From assembly GCF_017874035.1 (NCBI RefSeq), contig NZ_JAGGKV010000037.1, positions 1-46,079 of the forward strand: 46,079 nucleotides of DNA. The letters run 5' to 3'. The notes under the pieces were generated by a model, which was not told where the DNA came from, did no database searches, and saw only the letters and a list, made by a program, of their open reading frames with translations. Every line of letters begins with the position of its first letter. Position 1 is the stretch's first letter. A program made the position numbers and the translations under genes. This document shows positions 30,619-39,292 of this stretch, in pieces. The DNA comes from Paenibacillus aceris. Its GTDB lineage: Bacteria > Bacillota > Bacilli > Paenibacillales > NBRC-103111.

Positions 30619-31146
30619 TTACCCCCATAAACCTACAGTTGCTAGAGATGCCGCAGTACCAATCAAACACCCTACGAGACAATCAGAAGGATAGTGCAGT
30701 CCCAGGTAGATACGAGATAAGCCAACGATGAGAGCGAGCGGCAGAAGGATAACGCCTAGAACAGGTATAGCGGTCATAAATGGAATGATGATCGAGAAGA
30801 TGGCGGTTGTATGTCCGGACGGAAAGGAATGATCGGTTAATGGGTTTTTATAGGTAATCGTTTGAGGATGTACCAGATAAGGCCGAAGCCGCGGATATTT
30901 CTTTTTGATGATGGCAACCGGAATATGACTGATCGTTAAAGCGATGAGGGCCTGAATGCCCGCGATTCTCAGTTGTCCTTGCCCGAACAAAGCGCAACAG
31001 AGGGAGATGACAATTGTAGCCGTAGCTCCTCCCAGATGAGTGATTCTAGAAAAGAAATGATCAAGGAAGAAGTGCTGAATACGTTGATTCACAAAGTGGA
31101 ACATGCGAGTTTCATGATGCTGAAGCCAGTTCACGACTCTGCTCAT
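30619..31146 (-). CDS. PAP2-superfamily membrane phosphatase
   Basis: A 175-residue membrane phosphatase with about five hydrophobic helices. The three PAP2 motifs are complete: KKKYPRLRPYL (K-x6-RP) near 88-98, FPSGHTTAI near 117-125 and LSRIYLGLHYPSDCLVG near 145-161. Likely substrates are undecaprenyl pyrophosphate (BcrC-like) or phosphatidate. The close link with the glycolipid glycosyltransferase favours a lipid substrate, but this cannot be decided. ATG 31146 follows GAAGGAGGCTACTACT. It is the first gene of the two-gene minus-strand unit. Confidence 0.92.
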   Translation of the reverse strand: MSRVVNWLQHHETRMFHFVNQRIQHFFLDHFFSRITHLGGATATIVISLCCALFGQGQLRIAGIQALIALTISHIPVAIIKKKYPRLRPYLVHPQTITYKNPLTDHSFPSGHTTAIFSIIIPFMTAIPVLGVILLPLALIVGLSRIYLGLHYPSDCLVGCLIGTAASLATVGLWG

Positions 31147-31960
31147 GAGTAGTAGCCTCCTTCGGTCGTAAGATACCTGCTATTTCAAATTATAAAGAAC
31201 ATTTATTAAAATCAGATTAACGCAGTAATAAATGTTAAGAAAGGCGCGTTTACATTTTGAAGGTCGCTTTAGTCGAATTAAATCATGGAAACAATGGAAT
31301 AGTATTCCTTTTTATTGTACCCTATATGTCGCCATGCTATCCCATTCCTTAATGCCTATAGGTTCGAAAATGCAAACCCTTTCATTTTGGGATTTTTTAA
31401 ATAAGGTGTCGACCCAGGACGTTTCTGGTTGAATGTGCACGAACGAAAGTCAGTGCTTAGGTCATATGGCATCTAGATCGTTGAGTCCGTTATGCTGTAA
31501 GTCGGACGGTTGCAGTCCTTAAGAATGAGATTGGCTGATGACGGACTCTTTGTCTGAAAGCTGCGCGAATGTTATGAAGGGGACCTTGGATTTTAATGCG
31601 TACTAGCCGTTATCCGGCAAGATCGGCAAAAGTTGTCAGGGGAAGCTCGGGTGAATTATAATAAAACCCGAATCACATGAGGGGTTGCTTCTTGGTCTAA
31701 ATGGTGAACTTTTTGTACACAATAAAATGAAAAACGTTGAAAACAGGACTTTAACGATCTGATTTCAAGCACATACTGCAAAGTGTGCGCACGTTCCCCT
31801 TAAATCTCAAAGAACCGGCTATTTTTCGTTCTTTGTAGACTTTGACAAATAGGGGGAAAGAGAGGAAAATCAAGAACGGTTAATTCACCTGTACATAATT
31901 GCGCACTACGCGTATAAAAAGATAGCTTGTGTGCATAAACAAAAAGGGGGACTTTGCTTC
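31147..31960. other. gene-free stretch of about 800 bp with a foldable segment
   Basis: No convincing gene is present. A 66-codon frame at 31232-31432 lacks a ribosome binding site. At 31483-31548 GAGTCCGT pairs with ACGGACTC, enclosing GGAC-N7-GTCC (31504-31518). Further on CTCGGGT pairs with ACCCGA (about 31648-31675). A TTGACA-like -35 (TTGACA near 31839) with GAAAAT 17 bp later could drive the glycosyltransferase gene at 31961. The region could hold a long leader or a small RNA. Confidence 0.4.
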
Positions 31961-33196
31961 ATGCTTGACAAGATTGTGCTTACGTTTCAGATTGGCTTGG
32001 CGCTCATCGGTGCGTATCAGTTATTTTTAACGTTCTTTGGATGGTACCGTCCCAGAAACAAACAGAAATTTGCTCCGCAAAAATCGTTTGCCGTTCTGGT
32101 CGCAGCACATAACGAGGAGCAGGTCGTTGGCGCATTAATCGAGAATCTGAAGGCTTTGGATTACCCCAAAGAGCTATATGACATTTTCGTAATTTGCGAC
32201 AACTGTACGGACAATACGGCTGAGATTACACGCAGTCATGGTGTTTACGCCATGGAGCGCCATAACCCGAACCTAAGAGGTAAGGGCTATGCGATCGAAT
32301 GGATGCTGAAAGAGCTTTGGAAGCGTGAGCGTCAGTACGACGCGGTTGTTATGTTCGATGCCGACAATCTCTCCAGCCCGGACTACCTGCTGCATATGAA
32401 CAATGATCTTTGTTCCGGATCCAGAGTGATTCAAGCTTACCTTGACAGCAAGAATCCGAACGATTCATGGGTTACCGGTTCTTACGCGATTTCGTATTAC
32501 TTTGCAAACCGTTTCTGGCAGATGCCCCGCACGAACTTGGGACTTGCCAACTATTTAGGCGGTACGGGCATGTGTTTTGAGTCCAAGCTCCTGAAACAAA
32601 TCGGTTGGGGGGCTACAAGCCTTGTAGAGGATCTGGAGTTCTCGATGCGCTGCATCAAGATGGGGATTAGGCCGACTTACAACTACGAAGCGATTGTTTA
32701 CGATGAGAAGCCGCTTACGTTCAAAGCTTCCGCCAAACAGCGTTTGCGCTGGATGCAAGGACACTTTGACGTGGCTAAGCGTTACTTCTTCCCACTGTTG
32801 TGGCAGGGTATCAAAGAAGGCAGCTGGACGAAGATTGACGCGGCTATTTACTCAGCCAACGTATACAACTTTTTCTTCGGAGCGATTATCTCCGTGCTGC
32901 TGTGGATCAAATCCGTAACGCCAGGATGGTCGGAGACGCCGATGCTTGCCGACATCAATCCGATTTTCTTCAACACGGTGAGTATAGCGATTTATATCTT
33001 GCTGCCGCTCTCCATGCTGATTGAGAAGGCGCCTCGCAAAGTATATAAATATCTAATTTTATATCCCGTGTTCATGCTGTCTTGGTGGCCGATTACGTTC
33101 TATGCGTTCTTCACGCAAAACAACAAACAATGGAGCCACACGGAGCATACACGTGTCATTCGCCTGGATGAAATGAAAAGTAAACAAGTGAGTTGA
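31961..33196 (+). CDS. membrane-anchored family 2 glycosyltransferase
   Basis: A 411-residue processive-type GT2 enzyme. An N-terminal membrane helix (residues 5-27) precedes the GT-A domain: FAVLVAAHNEEQVVG, VICDNCTDNTAE, the metal-binding VMFDADNLSS, the acidic SLVEDLEFSMR and the QxxRW motif AKQRLRWMQGHF. Two or three helices follow near 305-330, 340-362 and 370-395. The layout matches BcsA/hyaluronan-synthase-like enzymes that make and export a polysaccharide. No PilZ domain is present in this protein. ATG 31961 follows AAAAGGGGGAC. The product polymer is unknown, and no other exopolysaccharide genes lie nearby. Confidence 0.9.
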   Translation: MLDKIVLTFQIGLALIGAYQLFLTFFGWYRPRNKQKFAPQKSFAVLVAAHNEEQVVGALIENLKALDYPKELYDIFVICDNCTDNTAEITRSHGVYAMERHNPNLRGKGYAIEWMLKELWKRERQYDAVVMFDADNLSSPDYLLHMNNDLCSGSRVIQAYLDSKNPNDSWVTGSYAISYYFANRFWQMPRTNLGLANYLGGTGMCFESKLLKQIGWGATSLVEDLEFSMRCIKMGIRPTYNYEAIVYDEKPLTFKASAKQRLRWMQGHFDVAKRYFFPLLWQGIKEGSWTKIDAAIYSANVYNFFFGAIISVLLWIKSVTPGWSETPMLADINPIFFNTVSIAIYILLPLSMLIEKAPRKVYKYLILYPVFMLSWWPITFYAFFTQNNKQWSHTEHTRVIRLDEMKSKQVS

Positions 33197-33221
33197 CTTT
33201 TCTTCACCGAGATGATATTAT
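33193..33221 (+). promoter_or_regulatory. sigma-A promoter of infC-rpmI-rplT
   Basis: TTGACT (33193-33198), 17 bp, TATTAT (33216-33221). It overlaps the last codons of the glycosyltransferase gene and lies just before the L20 leader. Confidence 0.8.
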
Positions 33222-33229
33222 ATTTCAAG

Positions 33230-33366
33230 TAAAAGCAGAGGCGCCCGCTTCTCACCTGACCGACAAGAGTTGGCTGGTTTGAATGAATCATCATGAATGC
33301 TCAATAGGTTGCTTAAACCTGTTATTGATGAAGATGTGGGCCACTGCGCGCCCGCATCTTTTTTAT
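33230..33366 (+). ncRNA. L20 leader (autoregulatory attenuator)
   Basis: The leader between the promoter and infC contains GCGCCCGCTTCTCACCTGACC and GAGTTGGCTGGTTTGAATGA, followed by an intrinsic terminator GATGTGGGC/GCCCGCATC with six T residues (about 33332-33366). This is the position and style of the Bacillales L20 leader, which mimics the L20-binding site of 23S rRNA and stops transcription when L20 is in excess. Confidence 0.8.
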
Positions 33367-33406
33367 ATTGGATAAAGAGGTACATACTTTTTGGAGGTGG
33401 AACACT

Positions 33407-33922
33407 ATTAGCAAAGACCATATGATTAATGACGAGATTCGTGTGAAGGAAGTACGCCTGATCGGGGCGGACGGAGAACAACTCGGTATTACACCGATTC
33501 GCGAAGCTCTTCAAATCGCACTTGACGCGAACTTGGATTTAGTGAACGTGGCACCGACGGCGAAGCCGCCTGTATGCCGCATCATGGATTACGGTAAATT
33601 CCGTTATGAAACACAGAAGAAAGAGAAAGAAGCTCGTAAGAACCAGAAGATCGTTGATATCAAAGAGATTCGCTTAAGCGCGACGATCGATGAACATGAC
33701 TTCCAAACGAAGCTTCGCAATGCGGTTAAATTCCTTGGCGATGGCGATAAAGTAAAAGCCAGCGTCAGGTTCCGCGGGCGTGAAATAGCGCACTCGGAGA
33801 TTGGTCGCAGAGTGCTTGAACGTCTGGCTACTGAAACAGCCGACATTTCCTCACAGGAGCGCGCTCCTAAGCTTGAGGGAAGAAGCATGATCATGATCTT
33901 AACGCCGAAGGCGACAACGTAG
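33407..33922 (+). CDS. infC: translation initiation factor IF-3
   Basis: A 171-residue initiation factor. The start is the rare codon ATT at 33407, 6-7 bases after the perfect GGAGGTGG. The next codons give SKDHMINDEIRVKEVRLIG, matching the N terminus of B. subtilis IF-3. No ATG or GTG in a suitable place upstream has a ribosome binding site. Domain N (1-80) ends with RIMDYGKFRYETQKKEKEAR, and domain C has DIKEIRLSATIDEHDFQTKL and GDKVKASVRFRGREIAHSEIG. ATT starts let IF-3 control its own synthesis. It heads the infC-rpmI-rplT operon. Confidence 0.96.
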   Translation: MSKDHMINDEIRVKEVRLIGADGEQLGITPIREALQIALDANLDLVNVAPTAKPPVCRIMDYGKFRYETQKKEKEARKNQKIVDIKEIRLSATIDEHDFQTKLRNAVKFLGDGDKVKASVRFRGREIAHSEIGRRVLERLATETADISSQERAPKLEGRSMIMILTPKATT

Positions 33923-33952
33923 GCGGTATACTAAATTAGGAGGAACAACAAC

Positions 33953-34156
33953 ATGCCGAAAATGAAAACACACAGCAGCCTGAAAGGCCGTTTCAAAGTC
34001 ACTGGCACAGGCAAAGTGATGAGATACAAACAAGGTAAGAACCACTTGCTTTCTGGTAAATCTTCACGTACGAAACGCGTTTTGTCCACGAACCCAGTTA
34101 TGGCTCCTGGCGATGTACGTCGTTTGAAACAACAACTGACACTTATCAAAGGTTAA
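33953..34156 (+). CDS. rpmI: 50S ribosomal protein L35
   Basis: A 67-residue basic ribosomal protein, PKMKTHSSLKGRFKVTGTGK then VMRYKQGKNHLLSGKS with RTKRVLSTNPVMAPGD. ATG 33953 follows TAGGAGGAACAACA. The length is typical (64-67). It lies 30 bp after infC and before rplT in the classic order. Confidence 0.97.
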   Translation: MPKMKTHSSLKGRFKVTGTGKVMRYKQGKNHLLSGKSSRTKRVLSTNPVMAPGDVRRLKQQLTLIKG

Positions 34157-34212
34157 TCGTCATTTCGTGTAAAATTCGAACATCATTTATATATCCCAGG
34201 AGGTAGTTCACA

Positions 34213-34572
34213 ATGGCAAGAGTCAAGGGCGGATTTATTCGCGCTCACCGTCGTAAGAAAATTTTGAAATTAGCAAAAGGTTATTTCGGTTCCAAACACC
34301 GTTTATTTAAAACAGCTAAAGAGCAAGTAATGAAATCTTTAGTGTATGCTTACCGTGACCGTCGCCAAACGAAACGTAATTTCCGCAGACTGTGGATCAC
34401 TCGTATCAATGCAGGCGCTCGTCAAAACGGCTTGAGCTACAGCAAATTGATGCACGGCCTGAAATTGGCTGGTATCGACATCAACCGCAAAATCTTGGCT
34501 GATTTGGCTGTAAACGATGCTAAAGCGTTCAACGATTTGGCAACAGCTGCAAAAGCAAAAGTAAACGCGTAA
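34213..34572 (+). CDS. rplT: 50S ribosomal protein L20
   Basis: A 119-residue 23S rRNA-binding assembly protein, and repressor of its own operon in Bacillus through the leader at 33230-33366. The sequence begins ARVKGGFIRAHRRKKILKLA and includes GYFGSKHRLFKTAKEQVMKS and RRLWITRINAGARQNGLSYS. ATG 34213 follows CCAGGAGGTAGTTCAC. A strong terminator closes the operon. Confidence 0.98.
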   Translation: MARVKGGFIRAHRRKKILKLAKGYFGSKHRLFKTAKEQVMKSLVYAYRDRRQTKRNFRRLWITRINAGARQNGLSYSKLMHGLKLAGIDINRKILADLAVNDAKAFNDLATAAKAKVNA

Positions 34573-34587
34573 GCTTCGCTTCGCGCT

Positions 34588-34627
34588 CAGAAAGCTTGTC
34601 CCCGCAAGGGGGCAAGCTTTTTTTGTT
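34588..34627 (+). terminator. intrinsic terminator of the infC-rpmI-rplT operon
   Basis: AAAGCTTGTCCCC pairs with GGGGGCAAGCTTT around GCAA, followed by a run of seven T residues. Confidence 0.93.
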
Positions 34628-34646
34628 CGTAGATAAGAAAGGGGTT

Positions 34647-34830
34647 GGGGAACTACAGGGGGCTATTTTTACTAAAATTGCCCTTCGAGCGAGGGAGAGG
34701 GAACTACAGGCCGCTATTTCGCCATGCTCTGTCAAATGTTGGGCGATTTAGGTGAAATAAGACCATTTAGTTCCCCTCCACCCCCCGAAATTGCGCTTTT
34801 CACCTAAATAAGGGAATGGAGTTCCCCTAA
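34647..34830. repeat. dispersed four-module palindromic repeat, copy C
   Basis: Direct modules begin GGGAACTACAGGGGGCTATT (34648) and GGGAACTACAGGCCGCTATT (34698), 50 bp apart. Inverted modules end in TTAGTTCCCC (about 34767-34776) and GGAGTTCCCC (about 34817-34826). It lies between the rplT terminator and the end of the convergent germination operon. Confidence 0.85.
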
Positions 34831-34846
34831 ATCGGGCTTAACTTTA

Positions 34847-35977
34847 TTATTTTGCAGACATATCAAGTGTTGGAGCTTCCTCAGAAGGCGGAGAGTCCTT
34901 TTTCAATTTGCGCAGCAGTATCGCGATAAACATGGCGAGGGGAAACAGGACTTGGAAAATGGGGTACAGTTTGACGCTGAAGGTAAGACCTAACCAAATA
35001 TGGTACGTGTAATTAGGCTCAAGAAAGGAGCTGATGAAAATAACGATGCCGACAAGGCAAACAGGCAGCTTGCTATTAGTGCTGCTGCCTATAAGCTGAG
35101 TAAGCCCAAAAGAGGCTGCCCAGAAGAATGCAGTTAATTTAACAAAAAGTCCGAGAAATAGCAGCAATGTAACGAACACATCCAGCCGTTCAAAGATTTC
35201 CCCAACCTGAATCAACTGCACCGTTTGCAAGAAAGGCAACGTGCTGTTACCAATCAATGCAGGTCCAAGAACCAGCACATTAATCATGTTCATTGCAATG
35301 AGGAAGAAAGCAACGCCAAGATAGGAAAAAATACTGATACGTTTTACTTTTTTATTATCGTCCATTAAGTGCCAAAACATCAGAAAAACGACCATTTGTC
35401 CGAATGGAAACGAGACTAGATCCGGTAAGGCCGCCTTGATGATAGGGAGAAAGCCTTTCTCCATAACCGGCTGAATGCGCTCAAAGTTGATCAGTTTGGA
35501 AACCACAATAAGAAGGCTTAGGACTCCATAGCTGAAAAGCACGGGGATTATCAAGCTTTCGACCACGCGGCAAAGGGTTTCAATGCCCAGGAGAATCGTA
35601 TAAGCCGCGAGCAGAATGACTAGCAGCATGATAATAAATTTGGGCGTTCTGGCGAGAAGCGTTACGCTTGTAATTTCACCGAAATCCCGAACATTTCTCA
35701 TGGATTCATAGGCAAAATAAATGATAAAGCAGCTGCTGATAATACCGCCGGCTACCTTCCCGAAGCAAATGCGCATTAATGCGATAAGGGACTGATCAGG
35801 GGCGATGCTTTGAATGTAGAGAAACATCCGTAGGAGCAGTAAGCCGACAGCTGCCGCGAGCAGCATCGCAATCCAAGAGTCCTGCTTTGCTTTGTTGCCG
35901 ATGGCAAATAAAGGCGTACTGCCGATTTGGAAAAGAATGATTAAGACAGCAATTTGGTAGTTGCTGATTCGTTCCAT
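34847..35977 (-). CDS. gerKB: GerAB/GerKB-family spore germination permease
   Basis: A 376-residue inner-membrane protein with about ten helices, belonging to the APC-like GerAB family that binds the germinant. It begins MERISNYQIAVLIILFQIGS, the standard start, followed by GNKAKQDSWIAMLLAAAVGL and a long series of hydrophobic helices to about residue 355, then a short Lys/Glu/Ser tail. ATG 35977 follows AGAAGGAGATTATCC. It is the last gene of the three-gene operon. The exact receptor subclass cannot be told, so the symbol follows the general gerK naming. Confidence 0.88.
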   Translation of the reverse strand: MERISNYQIAVLIILFQIGSTPLFAIGNKAKQDSWIAMLLAAAVGLLLLRMFLYIQSIAPDQSLIALMRICFGKVAGGIISSCFIIYFAYESMRNVRDFGEITSVTLLARTPKFIIMLLVILLAAYTILLGIETLCRVVESLIIPVLFSYGVLSLLIVVSKLINFERIQPVMEKGFLPIIKAALPDLVSFPFGQMVVFLMFWHLMDDNKKVKRISIFSYLGVAFFLIAMNMINVLVLGPALIGNSTLPFLQTVQLIQVGEIFERLDVFVTLLLFLGLFVKLTAFFWAASFGLTQLIGSSTNSKLPVCLVGIVIFISSFLEPNYTYHIWLGLTFSVKLYPIFQVLFPLAMFIAILLRKLKKDSPPSEEAPTLDMSAK

Positions 35978-36005
35978 GCGGATAATCTCCTTCTTCCGAT
36001 CATCA

Positions 36006-37229
36006 TTATTGATTATCAGTTTCAATAAGCTGCTTCACAGACTTGCTGTTCATGCCGATATTCTGTATCTCGATCTTGAAGGAAGGTTCCATCTCAATTT
36101 GGGCGAAATGATCACCCCAATCTGGCTGTAAATGCTCCCAAGCTTTGGGATCTTTTCTATGAATAAGGCCAGCGAACCCGAGTACATCTGCTTTCATATT
36201 TTGAGCTTTATGCAAGGAGGTAAGCATAATATCGGAAATGGTGTCGCTGACGAGATCCTCTATTTCGCGGATGCCTTCAGGCTTAGAAGCATCAATCATA
36301 CAGTTGTTCTCGACAATCGCTCCGCTTGCTCTTACATCAGCTTTAATGACCCACTTTCCTTGAACTTTTACAGGCGTCAGCTTGGTGGAAGCCTTGTTAA
36401 CTCGTAGTGACGAGACCAGGCTCTTACTATCTTTTGAGCAGGCGAAAAACAAGATGGACTGGCTGATATCCCCTTTAATCCAGCTGAGGCCATAGCCTTC
36501 ATGTCCTGTCATCCAACCGATGAGCTTATCTTTTTGAAAAACGCCGATCCGTCCCATTTTGAGCTTCGTATCGAAATTTGTGTTTTTTAAATTTTCGATC
36601 GAAGTGGCTTCGATCCCCTTTCCGGATATAAACACTTCAGGCACCGTTGTATAGCCGGAGTCGCTCGACATTCCCATCAGCATTTGAAAGACCATGACCT
36701 GCTTGAGGTTGGCGTCCGTCTGGTCCTCGTTAAGCACCATATTTTGTATAGCGGCGCCTGGTATCTTCTCGAGGGGAAGAATTTGCTCCAGAATTTTTCG
36801 CGCTTTGCCTCGACTGACGAGTATGCTGACAGTTTCCCGGGAATTTGCGCTGCGCAAGTATACGTCAATGACCGGAGAGATTCCCTTGCGGGCGGCAGCC
36901 TCTCCAATGACAATCACACGATTATGGGCGAAGAACATTTTACGAGGCATCTCCAGGCTGGCACGTTGAACGGCTGCCTGAATGGAATCCCCGGTTGTGG
37001 AAAACACCAAGACAGGGGCCTGTTGAATCCCTCCTCCGCCTGTATTGGAGATAGATTGAGGAATAACAACCTGGTAGGAGATCAGCCAGTGATCTTCATC
37101 CCAATCGATGGCGGTTGCGGCCGTGATCGCGATTTTATTCAGTTCCTTTCGATCCCAGCAACTTGTACATAAGCAGCAAGTGATGAAGCAGATTAAGCTT
37201 ATCAAGACGAATCGGCGCTTGGCTGGCAT
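36006..37229 (-). CDS. gerKC: Ger(x)C-family spore germination lipoprotein
   Basis: A 407-residue lipoprotein of the GerAC family, the C subunit of an inner-membrane germinant receptor. The signal peptide has a Cys-rich end (ITCCLCTSC) with the lipobox Cys near residue 24, followed by the hallmark WDRKELNKIAI. Further family blocks are LVSRGKARKILEQILPLEKIP and the VSDTISDIMLTSLHKAQNMKADVLGFA segment. ATG 37229 follows GGAGGGGAATGATG. It is in the middle of the operon in the A-C-B order. Confidence 0.9.
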   Translation of the reverse strand: MPAKRRFVLISLICFITCCLCTSCWDRKELNKIAITAATAIDWDEDHWLISYQVVIPQSISNTGGGGIQQAPVLVFSTTGDSIQAAVQRASLEMPRKMFFAHNRVIVIGEAAARKGISPVIDVYLRSANSRETVSILVSRGKARKILEQILPLEKIPGAAIQNMVLNEDQTDANLKQVMVFQMLMGMSSDSGYTTVPEVFISGKGIEATSIENLKNTNFDTKLKMGRIGVFQKDKLIGWMTGHEGYGLSWIKGDISQSILFFACSKDSKSLVSSLRVNKASTKLTPVKVQGKWVIKADVRASGAIVENNCMIDASKPEGIREIEDLVSDTISDIMLTSLHKAQNMKADVLGFAGLIHRKDPKAWEHLQPDWGDHFAQIEMEPSFKIEIQNIGMNSKSVKQLIETDNQ

Positions 37230-37254
37230 GTCATCATTCCCCTCCATCTTGCAG

Positions 37255-38775
37255 TTATTTTTTCTTTGACGGTTTGGCCGGAGGAGGCTGTCTGAAAATA
37301 TTCTTGGTCATGCGTAACGGCCGCTTAATTAAGTTCCGCCATGGAAGCCTGATAAAGATATCTTTTACATTGGATGCGATGAAGGGAGCTATCGGCGCCA
37401 TGTAAGGGATTCCGAACGATCGAATGGAACACACGTGAATGAGGATAACCATGCAGCCAAATAAAATACCGAAAAGGCCCAGAACTCCAGCCAAGAGCAT
37501 AAGCATGAAGCGGATCAACCTTGCGGCAACCGCCAGGTTAATGGCAGGCGTGACAAAGTTGGAAATCGCTGTGAACGATACCACGATCACCATCGCTGCG
37601 GACACAAGCCCGGCTTGCACGGCCGCTTGTCCAAGCACAAGCGCGCCGACAATGGAAATGGCGGGTCCGACAACGCGGGGCATACGCACCCCTGCTTCCC
37701 GAAGCACTTCGAAGGTGATTTCCATCAAGAACGCTTCGACAAGCGCAGGGAAAGGAACCCCTTCCCGTTGGGCAGCAAGAGTGATAAGTAAGGTCGTGGG
37801 CAGCATTTCCTGATGGAAAGTGGTAATCGCAATGTAGAGTGACGGCAGCAGCATAGATATGAAAAAAGAAGCATACCGAATCAACCGTACGAATGAGGCG
37901 ATATCGTAGCGCTGGTAATAGTCCTCACTGGATTGCAGGAATTTATAGAACGTCACAGGAGCGATTAACGCGAAAGGCGTCCCGTCGACGATGATGACAA
38001 TCTGCCCTTCAAGTAATCCTGCCGCTGCAGCATCAGGGCGCTCTGTGTTCATCAAAGTAGGAAAAGGCGTATACCCTTTATCCTCAATGAACTCCTCAAT
38101 GTAGGCACTCTCCAAAATGCTGTCCGTATCAATGAGCAAAAGACGTCTGCGTGCTTCTGCCAGCACCTTCTCATTGACGATGCCGTCGATGTAGGTCAGA
38201 ATGACCTCGGTCCTTGTGTAACGGCCAATCTTCATGTTTTCAAAGCGAAGGTCAGGCGATTTGATTTTTCTACGCAGCAAGCTGATATTCGTACGAATAT
38301 CTTCCGTAAAGCTCTCCTTCGGCCCCCGGATAACGGTCTGCGTCTGGGGTTCATCAATCGCTCGCTTCTCCCAGCCGGTCGTGCTAGCGATGAAGGCTTC
38401 GTCGAACCCATCGATAAAAATAGCTGTGCAGCCTTCTAAAACGGCATTCAGCACCTCGGAATCATTGGTAGCCTCAATGAGTTCGCCAACTGTGATGGTT
38501 TGCTGCAGTATTTCGTGAATCCCGCAATATTGTTCACTGATCTTTTCGGTTGCTTGAACATTTAATAGGGGCTCAATGAGATGCTTATGAATAGATTCTG
38601 ATTGAACAAGCCCATCTATGTAGATTAACGCAAGGGAGAAGTGATCCTGAATAACCTGCATATCGACCATGCGAATAATAATATCCGGAGATCCGCCAAG
38701 CGCTTCTTGCATCATCGATATGTTCGTTTGCAAATCCGTCGTTAAAGGGAGAGCGGGTTTCAGAGAAGATTTCAT
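37255..38775 (-). CDS. gerKA: GerA-family spore germination protein (A subunit)
   Basis: A 506-residue A subunit. The N-terminal cytosolic region (1-260) contains NISMMQEALGGSPDIIIR, the RGPKESFTEDIRTNISLLRRK block and GILDG-type repeats of variable sequence. The C-terminal half has about five membrane helices, with EGQIVIIVDGTPFALIAPVTF, PFPALVEAFLMEITFEVLREA, GVRMPRVVGPAISIVGALVLG and ISNFVTPAINLA. It ends in a basic Pro/Lys tail. ATG 38775 follows GAGGGC. It is the first gene of the gerKA-gerKC-gerKB operon and lies divergent from the ilv operon; forespore (sigma-G) expression is expected from family knowledge. Confidence 0.92.
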   Translation of the reverse strand: MKSSLKPALPLTTDLQTNISMMQEALGGSPDIIIRMVDMQVIQDHFSLALIYIDGLVQSESIHKHLIEPLLNVQATEKISEQYCGIHEILQQTITVGELIEATNDSEVLNAVLEGCTAIFIDGFDEAFIASTTGWEKRAIDEPQTQTVIRGPKESFTEDIRTNISLLRRKIKSPDLRFENMKIGRYTRTEVILTYIDGIVNEKVLAEARRRLLLIDTDSILESAYIEEFIEDKGYTPFPTLMNTERPDAAAAGLLEGQIVIIVDGTPFALIAPVTFYKFLQSSEDYYQRYDIASFVRLIRYASFFISMLLPSLYIAITTFHQEMLPTTLLITLAAQREGVPFPALVEAFLMEITFEVLREAGVRMPRVVGPAISIVGALVLGQAAVQAGLVSAAMVIVVSFTAISNFVTPAINLAVAARLIRFMLMLLAGVLGLFGILFGCMVILIHVCSIRSFGIPYMAPIAPFIASNVKDIFIRLPWRNLIKRPLRMTKNIFRQPPPAKPSKKK

Positions 38776-38845
38776 CAGCAGAAGCCCTCATTTCCTGAAT
38801 TGGTAGTATATTCCCTCACTTTCGATGGTTTTATTCGATCTGCTA

Positions 38846-38874
38846 TTGACTAATGCTCTGGGGATGCATATAAT
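38846..38874 (+). promoter_or_regulatory. sigma-A promoter of the ilv-leu operon
   Basis: TTGACT (38846-38851), 17 bp, TATAAT (38869-38874): a near-perfect promoter. It lies just before the T-box leader. Confidence 0.85.
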
Positions 38875-38899
38875 AATCTCTAATATCATCTTAACTGGT

Positions 38900-39235
38900 G
38901 ATGTTCACGAATTAATCGGCTATGAAGAGGAAGAAGTCATAAGGGCACTTATGCGCAGAGAGCGTTGGGCTTGCTGAAACCATCGCCTTAATCCCTTACG
39001 TACGAAGTCACCTCGGAGCTGTTTTCCTGAAACTTACGGCATTGTCTGTAAACACTAGGGAGAATCGGAAAAGCACACGTTATCGTGCTGAGGGTATTGT
39101 TCAATACGAACATACCTGCTAAGGCTGTATGCTGTGAGGCATGTAGCAAATTTGGGTGGTACCACGGAAGCTTAAACCCCTTTCGTCCCGTTTAACACGT
39201 TACGTGCGTGTGCGGGATGAACAGGGGTTTTTCTT
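38900..39235 (+). ncRNA. T-box leader (leucine type) of the ilv-leu operon
   Basis: The leader has a long stem I (AGAGAGCGTTGGGCTTGCTGAAA region at 38956-38982) and a specifier loop with CTC (Leu) at 39012-39014 in GTCACCTCGGAGCTG. The T-box core GGGTGGTACCACGG lies at 39154-39167, and the terminator AACCCCT.../AGGGGTTTTTT at 39173-39235. Uncharged tRNA-Leu would stabilise the antiterminator and allow ilvB transcription. The specifier assignment is by eye. Confidence 0.93.
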
Positions 39236-39292
39236 ATTATCTAGAAAAGCTCGATCCATGACATGGACTTATTTTTTGAGAGGAGGATCACA

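Noticed and set aside
31232..31432. 66-codon frame in the gene-free stretch
   Set aside because: No ribosome binding site, no recognisable pattern and no good context; it is mentioned only under the stretch itself.
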